64,000 bases of DNA from the NCBI GenBank assembly GCA_035772735.1, contig JASDFA010000027.1, forward strand, positions 68,020,001 to 68,084,000, read 5' to 3'. How positions within the stretch are numbered: position 1 is the first letter of the stretch; each line of letters opens with the position of its first letter. This document shows positions 1 through 11,842 of the stretch, piece by piece. A program made the position numbers and the translations under genes. This DNA is from Datura wrightii. Lineage: Eukaryota > Streptophyta > Magnoliopsida > Solanales > Solanaceae. The notes below the pieces were generated by a model. It saw nothing but the letters and a program-made list of their open reading frames with translations, had not been told where the DNA came from and searched no databases.

Positions 1-124
1 TTAAGTAGCAGTTTCCGCTTATATAATGTTTTATAGTTGTCATGTTCATGCCATGGGTCGACTTGGGGCCATTCCCAGTTCTAGATTCCGTGTCTCGGTC
101 CGGACCTATTTTTGGGTCATGAAA
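1..124 (+). repeat. 3' end of E1 5' LTR (Tekay-like, subfamily a)
   Basis: The first bases match the terminal part of the LTRs at 22296-24478 and 25099-26961, sharing the words for 'catgggtcgacttgg', 'gtgtctcg' and 'tttttgggtc'. The LTR ends at a decayed TGACA (here tgaaa) a few bases before a primer-binding site. The rest of the LTR lies left of the window. Confidence 0.8.
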
Positions 125-128
125 AACA

Positions 129-140
129 TGGTATCAGAGC
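129..140 (+). other. primer-binding site of E1 (initiator tRNA-Met type)
   Basis: The 12 bases TGGTATCAGAGC match the usual plant retrotransposon primer site complementary to the 3' end of initiator tRNA-Met. It sits directly after the LTR end and fixes the element as plus-strand. Confidence 0.85.
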
Positions 141-331
141 AAATGTTTAGAGTGTCCAAGGGTGTCAAAAAGCCGCGTCGAGTAGAGTCTTTTCCATGGG
201 TGTAAAGCACACCACACTTATGGGGAAGAGGCTAAAAGACGTTATAGGAAATTTTCCTTCTTTTATGATCTATGTCGTACGATGAAGTATCTCTCCATCA
301 ATCTATCTTTTGCTATACGCGTTTGCAGATC

Positions 332-1450
332 ATGCCTCCATGCCGAGTAAATAGTAGAAGGAATGGGAACGGAAATGGCCATAAAGATGGCAATGGAGAT
401 GGGCACTAGTAAGCCTCGCCAGCACCAATAGATCCTTTACTCGAGTAGGTCTCTCATGTTGAGTTTAGAGAGGCATTTTATGTTTGTGTAGGCTTTGACC
501 GCTTAGGTGAACCAGCAGGCGGTGCCCTATATTCCCTCAGAATGGGAGTGCAGCGGCAGCTTGAGTTCGGGATTTCCTCAGGATGAATCCCCCTGAGTTC
601 CTTGGTCGAGAGTGGATGAGGGCCCATATGAGTTTTTTGATGAGATACAGAAGATCATCCAGATTATAGGGGTGATAGGAGAAGAGAGCGCAAACTTAGC
701 CTCCTATTAGCTGAAGGGCGTTGCTTATATTTGATATTGTCAGTAGAGGGATGGTAGAGCAGTAGGTGTAGTTCCCATGAGCTGGGATGAGTTCAAGACA
801 ACATTCTTAGTTAGATTCTTCCCAAGGGATTTGAGGGAAGAAAAGGCAGCGGAGTTCGTGAACTAGAGGAAAAATGATATGACTGTCCAAGAGGATGCCT
901 TGGAGTTCATCCAGCTATCCAAGTATGCGACGAAGATGGTGGCAGACTAGAGGGCCCTTATGAACAGATTTTTTATGGAGTGTCAAATTCACTGGTCATG
1001 GAGTGTAGGACCGCAATGTTGAACATTGATCTTGATTTATCCCGATTGGTGATATACGCCCAGTAGATAGAGGCATATCAGATGAAGGAAAGGGGAGAGA
1101 GGCCAAGAAGGCATGGACATTTAGCTTTGGGTTTTTCCAGTAGATTTCAGGTGGCGGATATCATTAGTAGTCCCACTAGAGATCATCCTCCCCAGCACCA
1201 TCATTAGCCGGTGTGCTATCTAGATCTAGGCGTGAGCAAAGGGAATGGTCATTTGGTTCTTGTGGTCAGGGGAGCATGTCATCAGAGCCTAGCATTTCAA
1301 TTTGTAGCAGGTGTGGTAGGAGGCACGCTGGAGATTGTTTTGTAGGTTCAGGTGTGTGTTTTGGGTGTAAGAAGCCCAAACACATGCTCAGGGACTGCCA
1401 TTCAGGTAGATAGGGCCATAGTAGAGGCCATGATGCAGCCACGAGTTAAG
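332..1450 (+). pseudogene. gag: gag of E1, decayed
   Basis: This is the capsid/nucleocapsid gene of a Tekay/Del-like Ty3/Gypsy element. The chosen ATG at 332 opens a peptide starting MPP, a usual Tekay-like gag start, followed by a low-complexity Gly/Asn run. A retrotransposon gag region follows and a zinc knuckle CX2CX4HX4C is readable at 1357-1398 (CFGC, then H, then C). The frame has many stops, mostly of the CAG-to-TAG kind, and several frameshifts, so no Gag protein can be made. The family assignment rests on the knuckle, the downstream pol and the primer site; exact ends are approximate. Confidence 0.75.
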
Positions 1451-1539
1451 CAGCTCCACCAGCTCATTCAGCTCAACAAGGTGCATCCACTAGTGCAAGT
1501 GGTGGTTAGTGTTAGAACATATTTTATGCCCTCTCATCT

Positions 1540-3516
1540 CATCAAGAGCAGGTGGTCTCTCCAGATATGGTCACTGGTATGTTACGAGTATTCCATCTTA
1601 ATGTATATGCATTTTTAGATCCAGGGTCTACTTTATATTTTGTGATGCCCTGCGTTACTATTAGTTTTAGAGTCAGTCCCAAAATCTTATTAGAACCCTT
1701 CTCAGTCTCTACTCTAGTCGGTGACTCAATTATAGATCGACGGGTATACAGAAATTGCACTGTCCCAGTCTTCTGGAAAGTCACCTCAACTAATCTAGTA
1801 GAGTTACACATGACTGATTATGATGTTATCGTTGGCATGGATTGGTTGCATCCATGTTATGCCTAAGTGAATTGTAGAACCCGTAAGTTAGAGTTCCAGT
1901 TTTCGGGTGAGCCAGTCGTAGAATTGATGGGTAGTACAGCAGTGCCTGTAGGTCGCTTCGTTTCCTACCTTAAGGCCAAAAAGATGATTTTCAAGGGTTG
2001 CGTGTACCATCTAGTTCGGGTTAAAGATGCTACTTCAGATGCCCCAACTCCTTAGTTCCTATAGTGTGTGAATATTCGGAGGTGATGTGTTCCCAGATGA
2101 TCTACTTGGAGTCCCTCCTTAGAGGGAGATTGACATTGGTATTGACCTTTTTCCCGATATGTGGCCTTTATCTATTCCTCCTTATAGAATACCTCCCGTT
2201 GAGTTTAAGGAGTTGAAGGAGCAATTGAAAGATCTTCTAGATAAGGGATTCATCAGACCTAGAAGGTCCTTGTAAGGTGCACCAGTTCTCTTTGTTCGGA
2301 AGAAGGATGGGTCTCTTCGTATGTGTATTGACTATCGGTAGTTGAACAAGGTTACAATCAAGAAAAAGTATCCTTTCCCCAAAATTGCTGACTTGTTTGA
2401 CCAACTTCAGGTTGCTAAGTGCTTCTCAAAGATTGATCTCAGAATAGGTTACCATCAGCTCAGAGTCAGAGAGAGTGACATTTCGAGGATAGCTTTCCCG
2501 ACTCAGTATGGTCACTATGAGTTTGTAGTTATGTATTTTGGACTAATAATGCTCCTGCAACTTTTATGGATTTGATGAATAGGGTGTTCAATCCATATTT
2601 AGATATGTTTGTGATTTTCTTCATAGATGACATCCTCATATACTCTTAGAGCAAGGAGGACCATGTTGATCATTTGAGGGTTGTGCTACTGACTCTCAAG
2701 GATCGCCAGTTGTTGGCTAAATTCAGTAAGTGTGAGTTTTGGTTGGATTCGATAGCATTTTTGGGCCATATGGTGTAAAGTGAGGGTGTGCAGGTGGACT
2801 CTCAAAAGATAGAAGTTTTAAAGAATTGGCCTAGACCAGTTAATCCTTTGGATATTAGGAGTTGGGTTTAGCTGGCGAATACAGGAGGTTTTCGAAGGAT
2901 TTTCATCCATTGCAGTGTCATTGACTATATTGACCCAGAAGAAAGTCAAGTTTCAATGGTCGGATGCCTATGAGAAGAGTTTTCAGGAGTTAAAGAATTG
3001 ACTCACTTCAGCCGCCATATTGACCCTACTTGAGGGTACGGATGGATTCTCGGTGTATTGTGATGCCTCTAGGGTTGGTCTTGGGTGTGTGTTGATGCAG
3101 CATGGTAAGGTCATTGTGAATTCCTCTAGACAACTTAAGACTCATGAGAAGAATTATTTGACGCATTACCTGGAGTTGGCAGTGGTGGTGTTCGCATTGA
3201 TGATTTGGAGACACTATTTGTATGGGCTCTATGTGGATATATTTACGAACCACAAGAGCCAATAGTATGTGTTCACCCGGAAGGATTTTAATTTGTGACA
3301 AAGAAGATGGTTAGAGCTGTTCAGGGACTATTACATGAGTGTCCTTTACTATCCGGGCAAGGACATATACTGGAGGATACCCTTAGCGGACTGTCCACAG
3401 AGAGTGTTTCTCATGTGGAATATGGAAGGAAAGAGTTGGTGAGAGATGTGCATAGGCTTGCACGATTAGGGATTCGCCTTGGTGATTCGACAGATGATGG
3501 TGTCATTGTTCCTAAG
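1540..3516 (+). pseudogene. pol: pol of E1: protease, reverse transcriptase, RNase H; decayed and cut short
   Basis: Domains appear in Gypsy order. The aspartic protease has its active-site motif LDPGST at 1615-1632 and a GMDWL motif near 1838. Reverse transcriptase runs about 2135-2860, with the catalytic motif FIDDILIYS near 2620-2650. RNase H follows at about 2990-3400, with YCDAS near 3056. There are in-frame stops after the protease, a frameshift near 2540 within RT, and more stops downstream. The gene ends abruptly at about 3516 in the linker between RNase H and integrase and continues directly into an LTR interior, so integrase has been deleted. Confidence 0.8.
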
Positions 3517-4829
3517 CTCTAAGCCCTAAACTACATCATTATAAGCTCTGAAAGAGGTGTATTAAGAGGGGTTATGCCTGATCTAACCATTCCTCTACCA
3601 TTCATTCAAGCCTAGACCTCTCCATTGAAGATCAAGCCTAGAACCCTCCAAATTTTTCTCCAAATCTCCTAGGCTTTCAAACACAGGTGTTGATTCAGTT
3701 TACCCAAGTATGTCGGGCTACAAATGAGAGTTCCTTACACTCTCATGATAAAAATTCTCCTCAATTCTATGAATTCAAATTCTAGATCAAGTTCATGATC
3801 CTATGGGGTTTTATCATAATTTTATGAAATTCTCTATGATTTAATTATGGGTCAGTACCTTCATGCTTCAAAGTATGTTTTAAGATTCATGTGCAGACTT
3901 TATATCTATTTTGATTAAAATTAATGATTTCAAGTTTTAGAAGATTTTTCCTAATTATGCAAGTTCATGAAAAAGTCTAGTTTATTAATGATAATTTCAA
4001 GTATGATGATGTATCTAGTATGTATATATGTTTAGAAATTACCCATGTGTGAATATATGATTTTGACTTATAAAGTCTATTACAAGTATGCATGATTTTA
4101 AGATTTGGGCAAGCCCACTCATGTTAAATAAGTTTTCATGATTAAGCGAAGGCTAATAAGATCAGCTTATAAAATCTTTTGGAGTCATGACTCCCACAAC
4201 TGCTTATGATATGTTTTGGAGTCAAGACTCCCCATTTCAGATTTGAAACTATGCATGTAGTTATGATTTCAGATATGTTGAAAAATGATGGGAGCACTAT
4301 GTATGATTTGGGAGAAGTGTCTAGTATCGAGTAGGCTTGGGGTTCCAACATTCCCTGAGCTCAGAACTACGCTCTAACGTAGGTTTATATATCTATTTGG
4401 AGTCTCTCAAGAGAGTTTTCCTGTTTGCAAGAGGCATTCAGCTTGATATTGATATCATGGTGACGTCCTTAGCTCTGACAAGGTTTTGGATGTCTATTCC
4501 CACTTGAGTGTAATAGTTGGGGCATCACGTAAGCTCTATCGTGATGGTGTTGATTATATGAAGAGTCTTCCACTGTCCCTCATGATTTTTGTTATACATG
4601 GTTATAATTAATGATATTATATTTTCAGCAGGTTTGACCCAATGTTTAGTTCATAAGCTTGTGCTTATGATTCTAGTTATGGAAGCCATATGATTATATT
4701 TTTAGCTTTGGGTCATTCTATGCAGATATGAAATTCAGTTTATGAGTATACATGTTTTCAGATATTAGCATGCAGTCCTTACACTCATGATCTTATGATT
4801 TATGTTATGTGCATGATTTGATTTCAGTT
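3517..4829 (+). repeat. truncated LTR of E1 (interior part only)
   Basis: The sequence matches the middle of the LTRs at 22296-24478 and 25099-26961, including the 'actacgtcgtt(a)taa' block and the 'ctatggggttttatc' and 'gcatgattt' blocks. The LTR start and the polypurine tract are missing because a deletion joins pol to the LTR interior at about 3517. The end is cut at 4829 by insertion of E2. No gene is seen in this stretch. Confidence 0.7.
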
Positions 4830-7461
4830 TGTCACGCCCCGAGTCTACACCCTGGACGGAACACGGTACTTGAAGTTACAAGTAACCCCAAGTCAACCCT
4901 TGGTCTATGATACACTAGAATTCTTAGTAAACATAATAGCAGAAACTTTAAAATAATAACATAAGACATTCATGAAAGTAATTCTGAATCACATAGTTTA
5001 AAACATCTGAGAAATACTAATAAAATAAAACCACGTTTGCATCTGAAAGCCATCTAACTGAGGAGTTGCTGGGACAAACCCCCAGCTACCTCTAAGTCTA
5101 ACTGAAATAGTAATAAAGGAAACTGAAATAAATAAAATAATGTCCTTGAAAGATGCGGACACACACTTCTGCTGCTGGGAGAGAGATCTAAATGAAATCG
5201 GCTAACGACACTGGATCTGAGAACCTGCGGTTGTATCATAAAATGATACAGCATAAAAGTGTTCGTCAGTGCTTGGAATGTACTGAGTAAGTAGGAGAAA
5301 ACATAATAGAATATAAAAATTGAGCTAAAAATGACATGCAATGAACAATTGATATACTGAGCTGAATAACTGTAATAAACTTAGATGGTCAAGATGACCC
5401 TGTCTAATGGTCAAAGACATGCCCTAAGTATGAAAGTTATGAGTCTGAGATACTGTGCTGAACTAATCTAAATTGAGACTGGACTGAGCTGACTAGTGGG
5501 AGATTCTGTAACCGACATATAACCACGTGAGCTAGACATGGATTCCGTTTTATACGCCCCACCGATAGGACCCAATATACCTTGCCAGGGTATAGAGGCA
5601 TGAACTGGGTGATAACAAAAGTATGGGGCCAATCAAGCCAATAAGTACTGCAACCTAAGCTGGCAATGTAGTTCTGGGAACCTGGGTGCGCTGGAACCCC
5701 GGTCCACTTGGTGCTAAGTCCAGATCCCACTGGATAACCTATACCGAATACTAAGCTGATAGCTCGAAACTAGGGTCCAAGACTAGTCAAGCATACATAA
5801 CTGAAAGTACCCTGAGAGTCTTATCGGACCAGATTCTAAAACTGTGTTCTGGACTTGTTAGAGCTTCTTATCTAGAATCGTCGTAACCGTCTAAGAACAA
5901 ACTGTAATATGTCCGAGGTCCTAAGGCTAGTCAGAGTTGTTTATCTAAAATGTCAAGACTGCCTAGTGGACCAATGAAACTGAGTTCTGAGTTTGATTCT
6001 GCTAATTGGGAGGTATCACAGACACCTCAAGGAATTCTGTAGTCAAACAGATCAGTTGACAAATTCTGAATAGCACTGAGGAAATTGTACGTTCTAACTG
6101 AAGTGAACTACTAAGAAGCTAACAGAGAATTCAACTTATTCAGACAACACGGGAATTCCACAATATAGCAAAAATTTCAACAAAATAGGGAAATCTCCTC
6201 TGATAAGAAGAATTATAGTTTTTCTCATTCGTACTAGGTCTAAAATCATTCTTATCAAGGGATTAATTACACAACATGTAAACAATAAAGAGTACTAGAA
6301 ATTCAGCCCAAATCACACTTCACAAACTATGACGGATTTAATACATAAATACGTTTCATTCGAAAAAGCATAGGGCTTAAATTCACTTTTGCAGGAACAT
6401 CAACAATTTGGTCAAGAACTGATGGAGATCATATAAACAATAAATATGAATATCAATCTAGGTGAAATCAACGAAAACAAACATGTAATCTTTTCATACT
6501 CAAAAACTCAGGGCTAAGATTGATAGATAAATTATAAGAGTGTTTTGTGGGACCCAAGGGAAGAACTATCCCCTTGTTGAATTCCCACATACCTGTCTAA
6601 GAATTCCATTGAGGAGGAAACTTGAATTTCTGAAATGGATGAAGAACCTTGGACCTTACTCTGAAAGTTCTTGAGAGAACTTTTCGATGTTTTCTAAGAA
6701 TGTATGGGGGGAATGAGGGGAGAGGCCGTTCATTCCAACTAATAGGTCTGAAATTAAGTCTAAAATAACATAGTTTAAATTTTAGGAGAGTAGGAAATTA
6801 TTAAAATGCCCTTGGAAATCGCAGGGAAAAACTAGTCGTCAGCCCTCACGGGTGACCTAACGGGTCGTGGTCAGTGACCATGACTCGTGGTCACACTGGT
6901 TGAGTAAACTGCCCATAAATCCCTGATGGTCACCACGGGGGACCTAACGAGTCATGGTGAGTGACCACGACTTGTGGTCACCTGTCGTGGAACACACTGC
7001 CCAAATTCCTGAAGATCCCCATGTGTGACAGCATGACTCGTAGTGACCGATAACGAGTCATGGTGAGGACGCGTGGGGTACACTGCTTAACTCTCAAAAA
7101 TTCCTCCTCTAGGTAATCATGAATCACCTCACGACTCATTGTGACTGACCACGAATCATGGAGTCCTTTTTTCTAGTACACTTCCTCCATCTCTCTTTAC
7201 TTCCATTTGCCCCTCCTCATGATTGACCTGATGAATCGTGGGGACCGACACCATGACTCATTCGGTCGTCCGTGGGGAAAACTTTTCCCAAAACCTTGAA
7301 CTTCCTCACCTAGCCTCCCCACGAGTCACCTCACGACTCATGGGAACCTCCAATAGGTCACTTAACGATCCATTCTGTGACTAGTGCCAGATTTTCTAAT
7401 TTTTTTTGCAAATTTCCTTTTTTGAGTCCTGGTGTAATCTTTGAGTTTTCGGTGCATTACA
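4830..7461 (-). repeat. 3' LTR of E2 (about 2.6 kb)
   Basis: On the plus strand this block begins TGTCACGCCCC and ends GCATTACA, the reverse complement of an LTR that starts TGTAATGC and ends GGGGCGTGACA. A polypurine tract lies immediately next to it at 7462-7476. At 6835-7370 it contains a dense cluster of short self-complementary words of the type CACGACTCGTGG, shared with related LTRs in the window. Small open frames inside it carry no recognisable domain. Confidence 0.8.
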
Positions 7462-7476
7462 ATATCTCCCTCTTGG
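7462..7476 (-). other. polypurine tract of E2
   Basis: Read on the minus strand, the bases CCAAGAGGGAGATAT directly precede the LTR start TGTAATG. The same tract precedes the E5 and E8 LTRs, so it marks the 3' LTR boundary of this Tekay-like subfamily. Confidence 0.8.
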
Positions 7477-7706
7477 TAGTATTCATCCTCGAATGTTTGA
7501 AAACACACAGGAAAGCAGAGAATAACAATCATAAATTTTCAAATATTGTTCATTTAACTCCAAAACTGTCAGAATGACTACCTCCGTTTCAAAATACATA
7601 ACTGAACTGAATTCACTTTCAGCCATACATACAAAATCATAAAGAAAACTTAAACACATGAATTGAACAAAACAACTAAATTGGTTTCTAAGGAAAAACT
7701 AATATT

Positions 7707-9234
7707 TTAAGCTGTAACAAAGCCTGTAGAGAACAAGTGTGGGTATTTGGCCATCATATCTGCATTAGCCTCCCACGTAGCTCCCTCAACCTGCTGATTT
7801 CTCCATAAGACCGTGACTAAAGCTATTTCCTTATTCCTTAGCTTATAAACATGACGGTCAAGGATCTGTACAAGGACCTCCTTATATGAGAGACTATCCT
7901 TTATTTCTACATTGTCCAATGGCACAACTGAAGTTGGATCTCCGATGTACTTCTTCAAGAGTGACACATGGAATGCAGGGTGCACATTTGCTAAATATGA
8001 AGGTAATTCTAGCTCATAGGATACATTGCTAATATGCCTCAAAATTCTATAGGGTCCCACAAATTTTGGAATGACCTTTCCCATTTTTCAAAACCTCATC
8101 ACCCCTTTCATGTGTGAAATTTTCAAATAAACCTAGCCATCAACTAAAAACTCCAACTCTCTTCTCCTCACATCAGCGTAAGATTTCTTACGGCTCTAAG
8201 CGATTTTCAATCTTTCTCGGATGAGTTGAACTTTTTGAATTGCCTCGTGAACTGAGTTTATCCCTATCAAGGTAGCTTCACCAACCTCAAACCACCCTAT
8301 AGGAGATCTACACCTCCTACAGTATCATGCCTCAAACAGGGCCATCTTATTGCTTGAGTGATAGTTGTTGTACGCAAACTCGATAAGAGGCAAATGGTCA
8401 TCCCAACTGCCCTTGAAATCGATCTTGCACGCTCTCAAAATATCTTCTAGGGTATGAATAGTCTGCTCAACTTGCCCATCTGTCTGTGGGTGAAATGTTG
8501 TGCTGAGCTTGACCTGAGTGCCTAGTACCTTGTAAGACTTCTAGAAATGTGAGGTGAACTGAGTTCCTCTATTTGAAATGATATCTAATGGCACCCCATG
8601 AATTCTGACTAACTCTCGGATGTAAATTCTAGCATAGTCCTCAGCTGAGTCTGTCGTTTTGACTGGGAGGAAGTGTGCTGACTTAGTCATCCAATCTACT
8701 ATTACCAGATTGAGTCATGCTGCCGACGAGCCCGAGGTAGACACGTAATGAAGTATATCTATACTTCTTACCACTTCCATGAGGGTATGCTAATATCCTG
8801 AGTCATACCTCCTGGTCTCTGGTGTTCTACTTTAACTTGCTGGCAGTTCGGGAACTAGGCTACAAATTAAGAAATATCTCTTTCCACTTTGTTCCATGAG
8901 TAGATATCCCCCAAATCATGGTGCATTTTGGTAGAAACAGGGTGGATGGAATATCTAGAACTATGTGCTTCAGCCAATATCTACTGTCTGAACTCACAAA
9001 TATCCGGTACACACAATCTTCCCCGGTAATGGAGCACCCCATATCCCCCTTTGGAGAAAGCTTCTATTTCTTTTCTGAAAACTACTTCATTAAGCTTGAG
9101 TAAGATGGGATCTTTGTCCTATCTGGACTTCACTTCAACTACCAAAGAGGAATCTGACCCACTTTGCATTACCACTCCACCCTCGCCTGAATCAACCAAT
9201 TGTACTCCAAAATGAGCTCGTCTGTGAATATCTT
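7707..9234 (-). pseudogene. pol: pol 3' half of E2: integrase and chromodomain, interrupted
   Basis: On the minus strand from 9234 the sequence encodes the RNase H-integrase linker, then integrase core pieces (the HPQTDGQ motif near 8480), then the integrase C-terminal region and a chromodomain-like tail ending WEANADMMAKYPHLF near 7730. A 126-codon stretch at 7707-8084 is open and holds the C-terminal region; an in-frame TGA just upstream and other stops break the rest. The chromodomain-like tail supports Tekay/Del chromovirus membership, whose integrase is thought to steer insertion into heterochromatin. The gene is cut at 9234 by E3, so the 5' part of E2 is not adjacent. Confidence 0.8.
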
Positions 9235-9460
9235 TGTTACACCCCATAAATTCTCGACATGTAGATGGCCTATTCGCATGTTGGTTAAGAGTTTTTGAAT
9301 GCCAAACATGCTAGGAAAAGGCCCGGGGAAAGACCAGATAAGAAATCCGTCGAACCATCGCGGAAGGAGCCAGGGCAGAGCCCCTCCACGATGGCAACGT
9401 GCCACGAAGGGAGGGCCTCCGCGTTGGCTCCGTGTCACGGAGGCCCTGTCCACGCCCAGG

Positions 9461-9468
9461 TATAAAAG
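9461..9468 (+). promoter_or_regulatory. TATA box of E3 LTR
   Basis: TATAAAAG lies 227 bp into the LTR, directly after the GC-rich palindromic block. By position it should direct element transcription starting about 30 bp downstream; the start site is inferred. Confidence 0.55.
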
Positions 9469-10120
9469 CCTCCAACTTTTGTTTTTATCTTCATTTCATC
9501 ATATAATTTCCAGAGAACACGAAGTAAAACAGGGAGAACGAGGATTTCTTATAATATTCATCCGATTATGCCATCAAACGCGGTTCGAACTCAAATAACT
9601 ATAGATACCGAGGTATTAAGCAGTAAGGAGCGTTCCTACGGATTTAGTTTCGTGAAATTCGGCCGGCAAATCGTCGTGCTACCGAGCTAAGGTAAGTGGA
9701 ATTGCTCCAAATTAGTGTCAATATACTCCTAGCCCTAAAGTGAGTATTTCTCCCTTCTGGACTTTTGAGAAATAGCGAGTTTCCGACCGTTTTTCGATAA
9801 GCCAAAGTTTGGGCTATATATATATTGAAAGTGATGTATTCTTCTAGAATATTAGCGTATTTAGCTCTAATTGATATGTATATAGATGCAGTTGGGAGAA
9901 ATAGCAGAAATACTGACTGAACTACGCCAGTTAGTCGGGAACTCCGAAGCGAAGGTATGTAAAGCTAATTCCTTCGGCAAGTTAGTAATCCAGTACAGTA
10001 AATAGCGTGATGTATAGAAGAAAAAAATTAGAAGTCGAGAATTGAGTCCAGTTTGAATTTAGCAAGCATGTCTTATGATATTATGATATATATTCAGAAT
10101 AAAAGTTAGTAAAGCAATAT

Positions 10121-10225
10121 CAGACAGTCAGATAATATCCCAGATACAGTATAGCCAGACAGTCAGATGATATCTCAGTTACAGTATAGTCAGACAGTCA
10201 GATAATATCTCATATACAGTTAGTT
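10121..10225 (+). repeat. 3 x 35-bp tandem repeat in E3 LTR
   Basis: Three head-to-tail units starting CAGACAGTCAGAT(A/G)ATATC occupy 10121-10155, 10156-10190 and 10191-10225. The units differ at only a few bases each. Confidence 0.85.
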
Positions 10226-11631
10226 CAGTATGGGAATCAGTATAACACAGAAAAGAGTTCAAAATGAGAAATCAGAGTACAGATAGTATTTTCAGTTTAA
10301 ACATGCTTGCTATATGTGATTATTGTTTTTTTAGACCTGTTTGTGTTATGAGGGCACCCTTTGAGCGTACTCGCCGCCCCTGGGTTGGTAACTGTGTCAA
10401 CCCACCGTGAGGGTGGGGATACGTCACTCCAAGGAGTGGTATGCCATTCGCAGTAGGACGAAGATGGGATGGAGCATTCCCCATATCAGGCTGATCAGCA
10501 TAGCAGTATAGCTTACCCTATTGTGTGCTTGCGCCCAGGGGGAAGATTACAAATATAGATACAGATACAAATTACAGTTTACAGTACAGGAGTCCTTCGG
10601 GCTTAGACACAGTTATTTATATCAGAGGCCATAGCCCGAGCTGGAGACCCAGGGGGCCGGTAGAGGTGCTCTTAGTTAGTAGACGAGTGGAGTGATTTAT
10701 TTTTGATGGTTTTGACCCGGGTAGGGGTATATAGATTGTGTGTTGGTTGGCACCTTCCGGCTTATGGGGCTGGTATAGGTCCTTGTGTGTTATATATATA
10801 TGTATATACATGATATCTATGAGTTGATAGACAACAGGTTGCCATGAGAACAGGTATGATTCTACCTTACCTTTAGTACAGCCTATTAAAGATCCTGCTA
10901 GTTCAGACAGTTTCAGATACTTCCTGCTATTCAGAATTTACTAGCATTGTTGTTTATATTCAGTTATATTCAATTTTCCTTACATACTCGGTACAAGTGG
11001 TACTAACGCCTGTTTGGGGTGCTGCATTACTTGCCTGCAGGTACCTATAGATGAGGAGTCGATCCCTCGTGATCCTAGCCAGCGCAGAGTCATCATCTCC
11101 TGTCATCCGGAGCTTGATATTTAGAGGTTTATATCATTTTCTTTGGTTGTACAGTACGGGTAGGTCGGGGCCCTGTCCCGACCATCTTATCAGTATTCCT
11201 AGAGGCTTGCAGTCTGTATATATTTCCCTGTGGTTAGTTGTGCCGGTCGTGTGGGACCGTGTGTATGTTTAGTTATTTATGTTGGCCGTGTGAGGCCTTA
11301 TCTAGTCAGTAGTGGTGAACTTGCCGGTCACGTAGCTGTTCAGCATTTGTTATATTGATTTAGAGTTAACTAGGCAGCATGGTGGCCTTGTCTGCCCGCA
11401 TAGGTTCCCCTATATGAATGTGATTCTTGTTACCTGATGTTATAGTACAGGTGGCTATAGGCCTAGTCGGTTGGAGGCTGTATTTACAGCCGTTATATAG
11501 CCCATTGTTTCCGTGAATCAGAGTTAGAGCCATCCAGGCACCAGATGAGCTTAGGCTCAGTAGTCTAGCAGTTCAGGTCCTAATAGGGCACCAGGTGCTA
11601 GTCATACCCCCAAGGCGGGGCATGACAAACT

Positions 11632-11643
11632 TGGTATTAGAGC
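11632..11643 (+). other. primer-binding site of E3
   Basis: TGGTATTAGAGC is one base away from the initiator tRNA-Met primer site TGGTATCAGAGC and sits four bases after the LTR end. Confidence 0.8.
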
Positions 11644-11842
11644 AGGTCGTGTCCCAGGGAGTATGCAAGTCGTGCTAAGTAGAGTCTTGTCTATGGATGT
11701 GTTGTGCACCACATACTATAGGCAGGAGGATGCATGGTATGATAGGATGGTTACTCTTTCTTCCTATTCAGTCGTGCTGTAGAGTGGTACAGTGTAGGGT
11801 CGAGTTCTTAAAACTTATCATATTCTTTGTCTATAGATAAAA

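Larger units (their letters stand above)
9235..11627 (+). repeat. 5' LTR of E3 (about 2.4 kb, subfamily b)
   Basis: The LTR begins TGTTACACCCC, interrupting E2 pol, and ends CATGACA just before a primer site. Its start aligns with the outer end of the E12 right LTR (CCTATTCGCA then GTTGGTTAAG), and its end (GCGGGGCATGACA) aligns with the E10 and E12 LTRs. It contains a TATA box at 9461, GC-rich palindromic words at 9330-9450 and a 3 x 35-bp tandem repeat. An open frame of 99 codons at 9299 has no domain and is treated as chance. Confidence 0.85.

Noticed and set aside
5437..5730. Minus-strand protein gene of 97 codons
   Set aside because: It lies wholly within the E2 LTR and shows no domain or conservation in related LTRs.
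9299..9598. Protein gene of 99 codons
   Set aside because: It lies inside the E3 LTR across the GC-rich block and TATA box, has no domain and is matched by an overlapping frame on the other strand.
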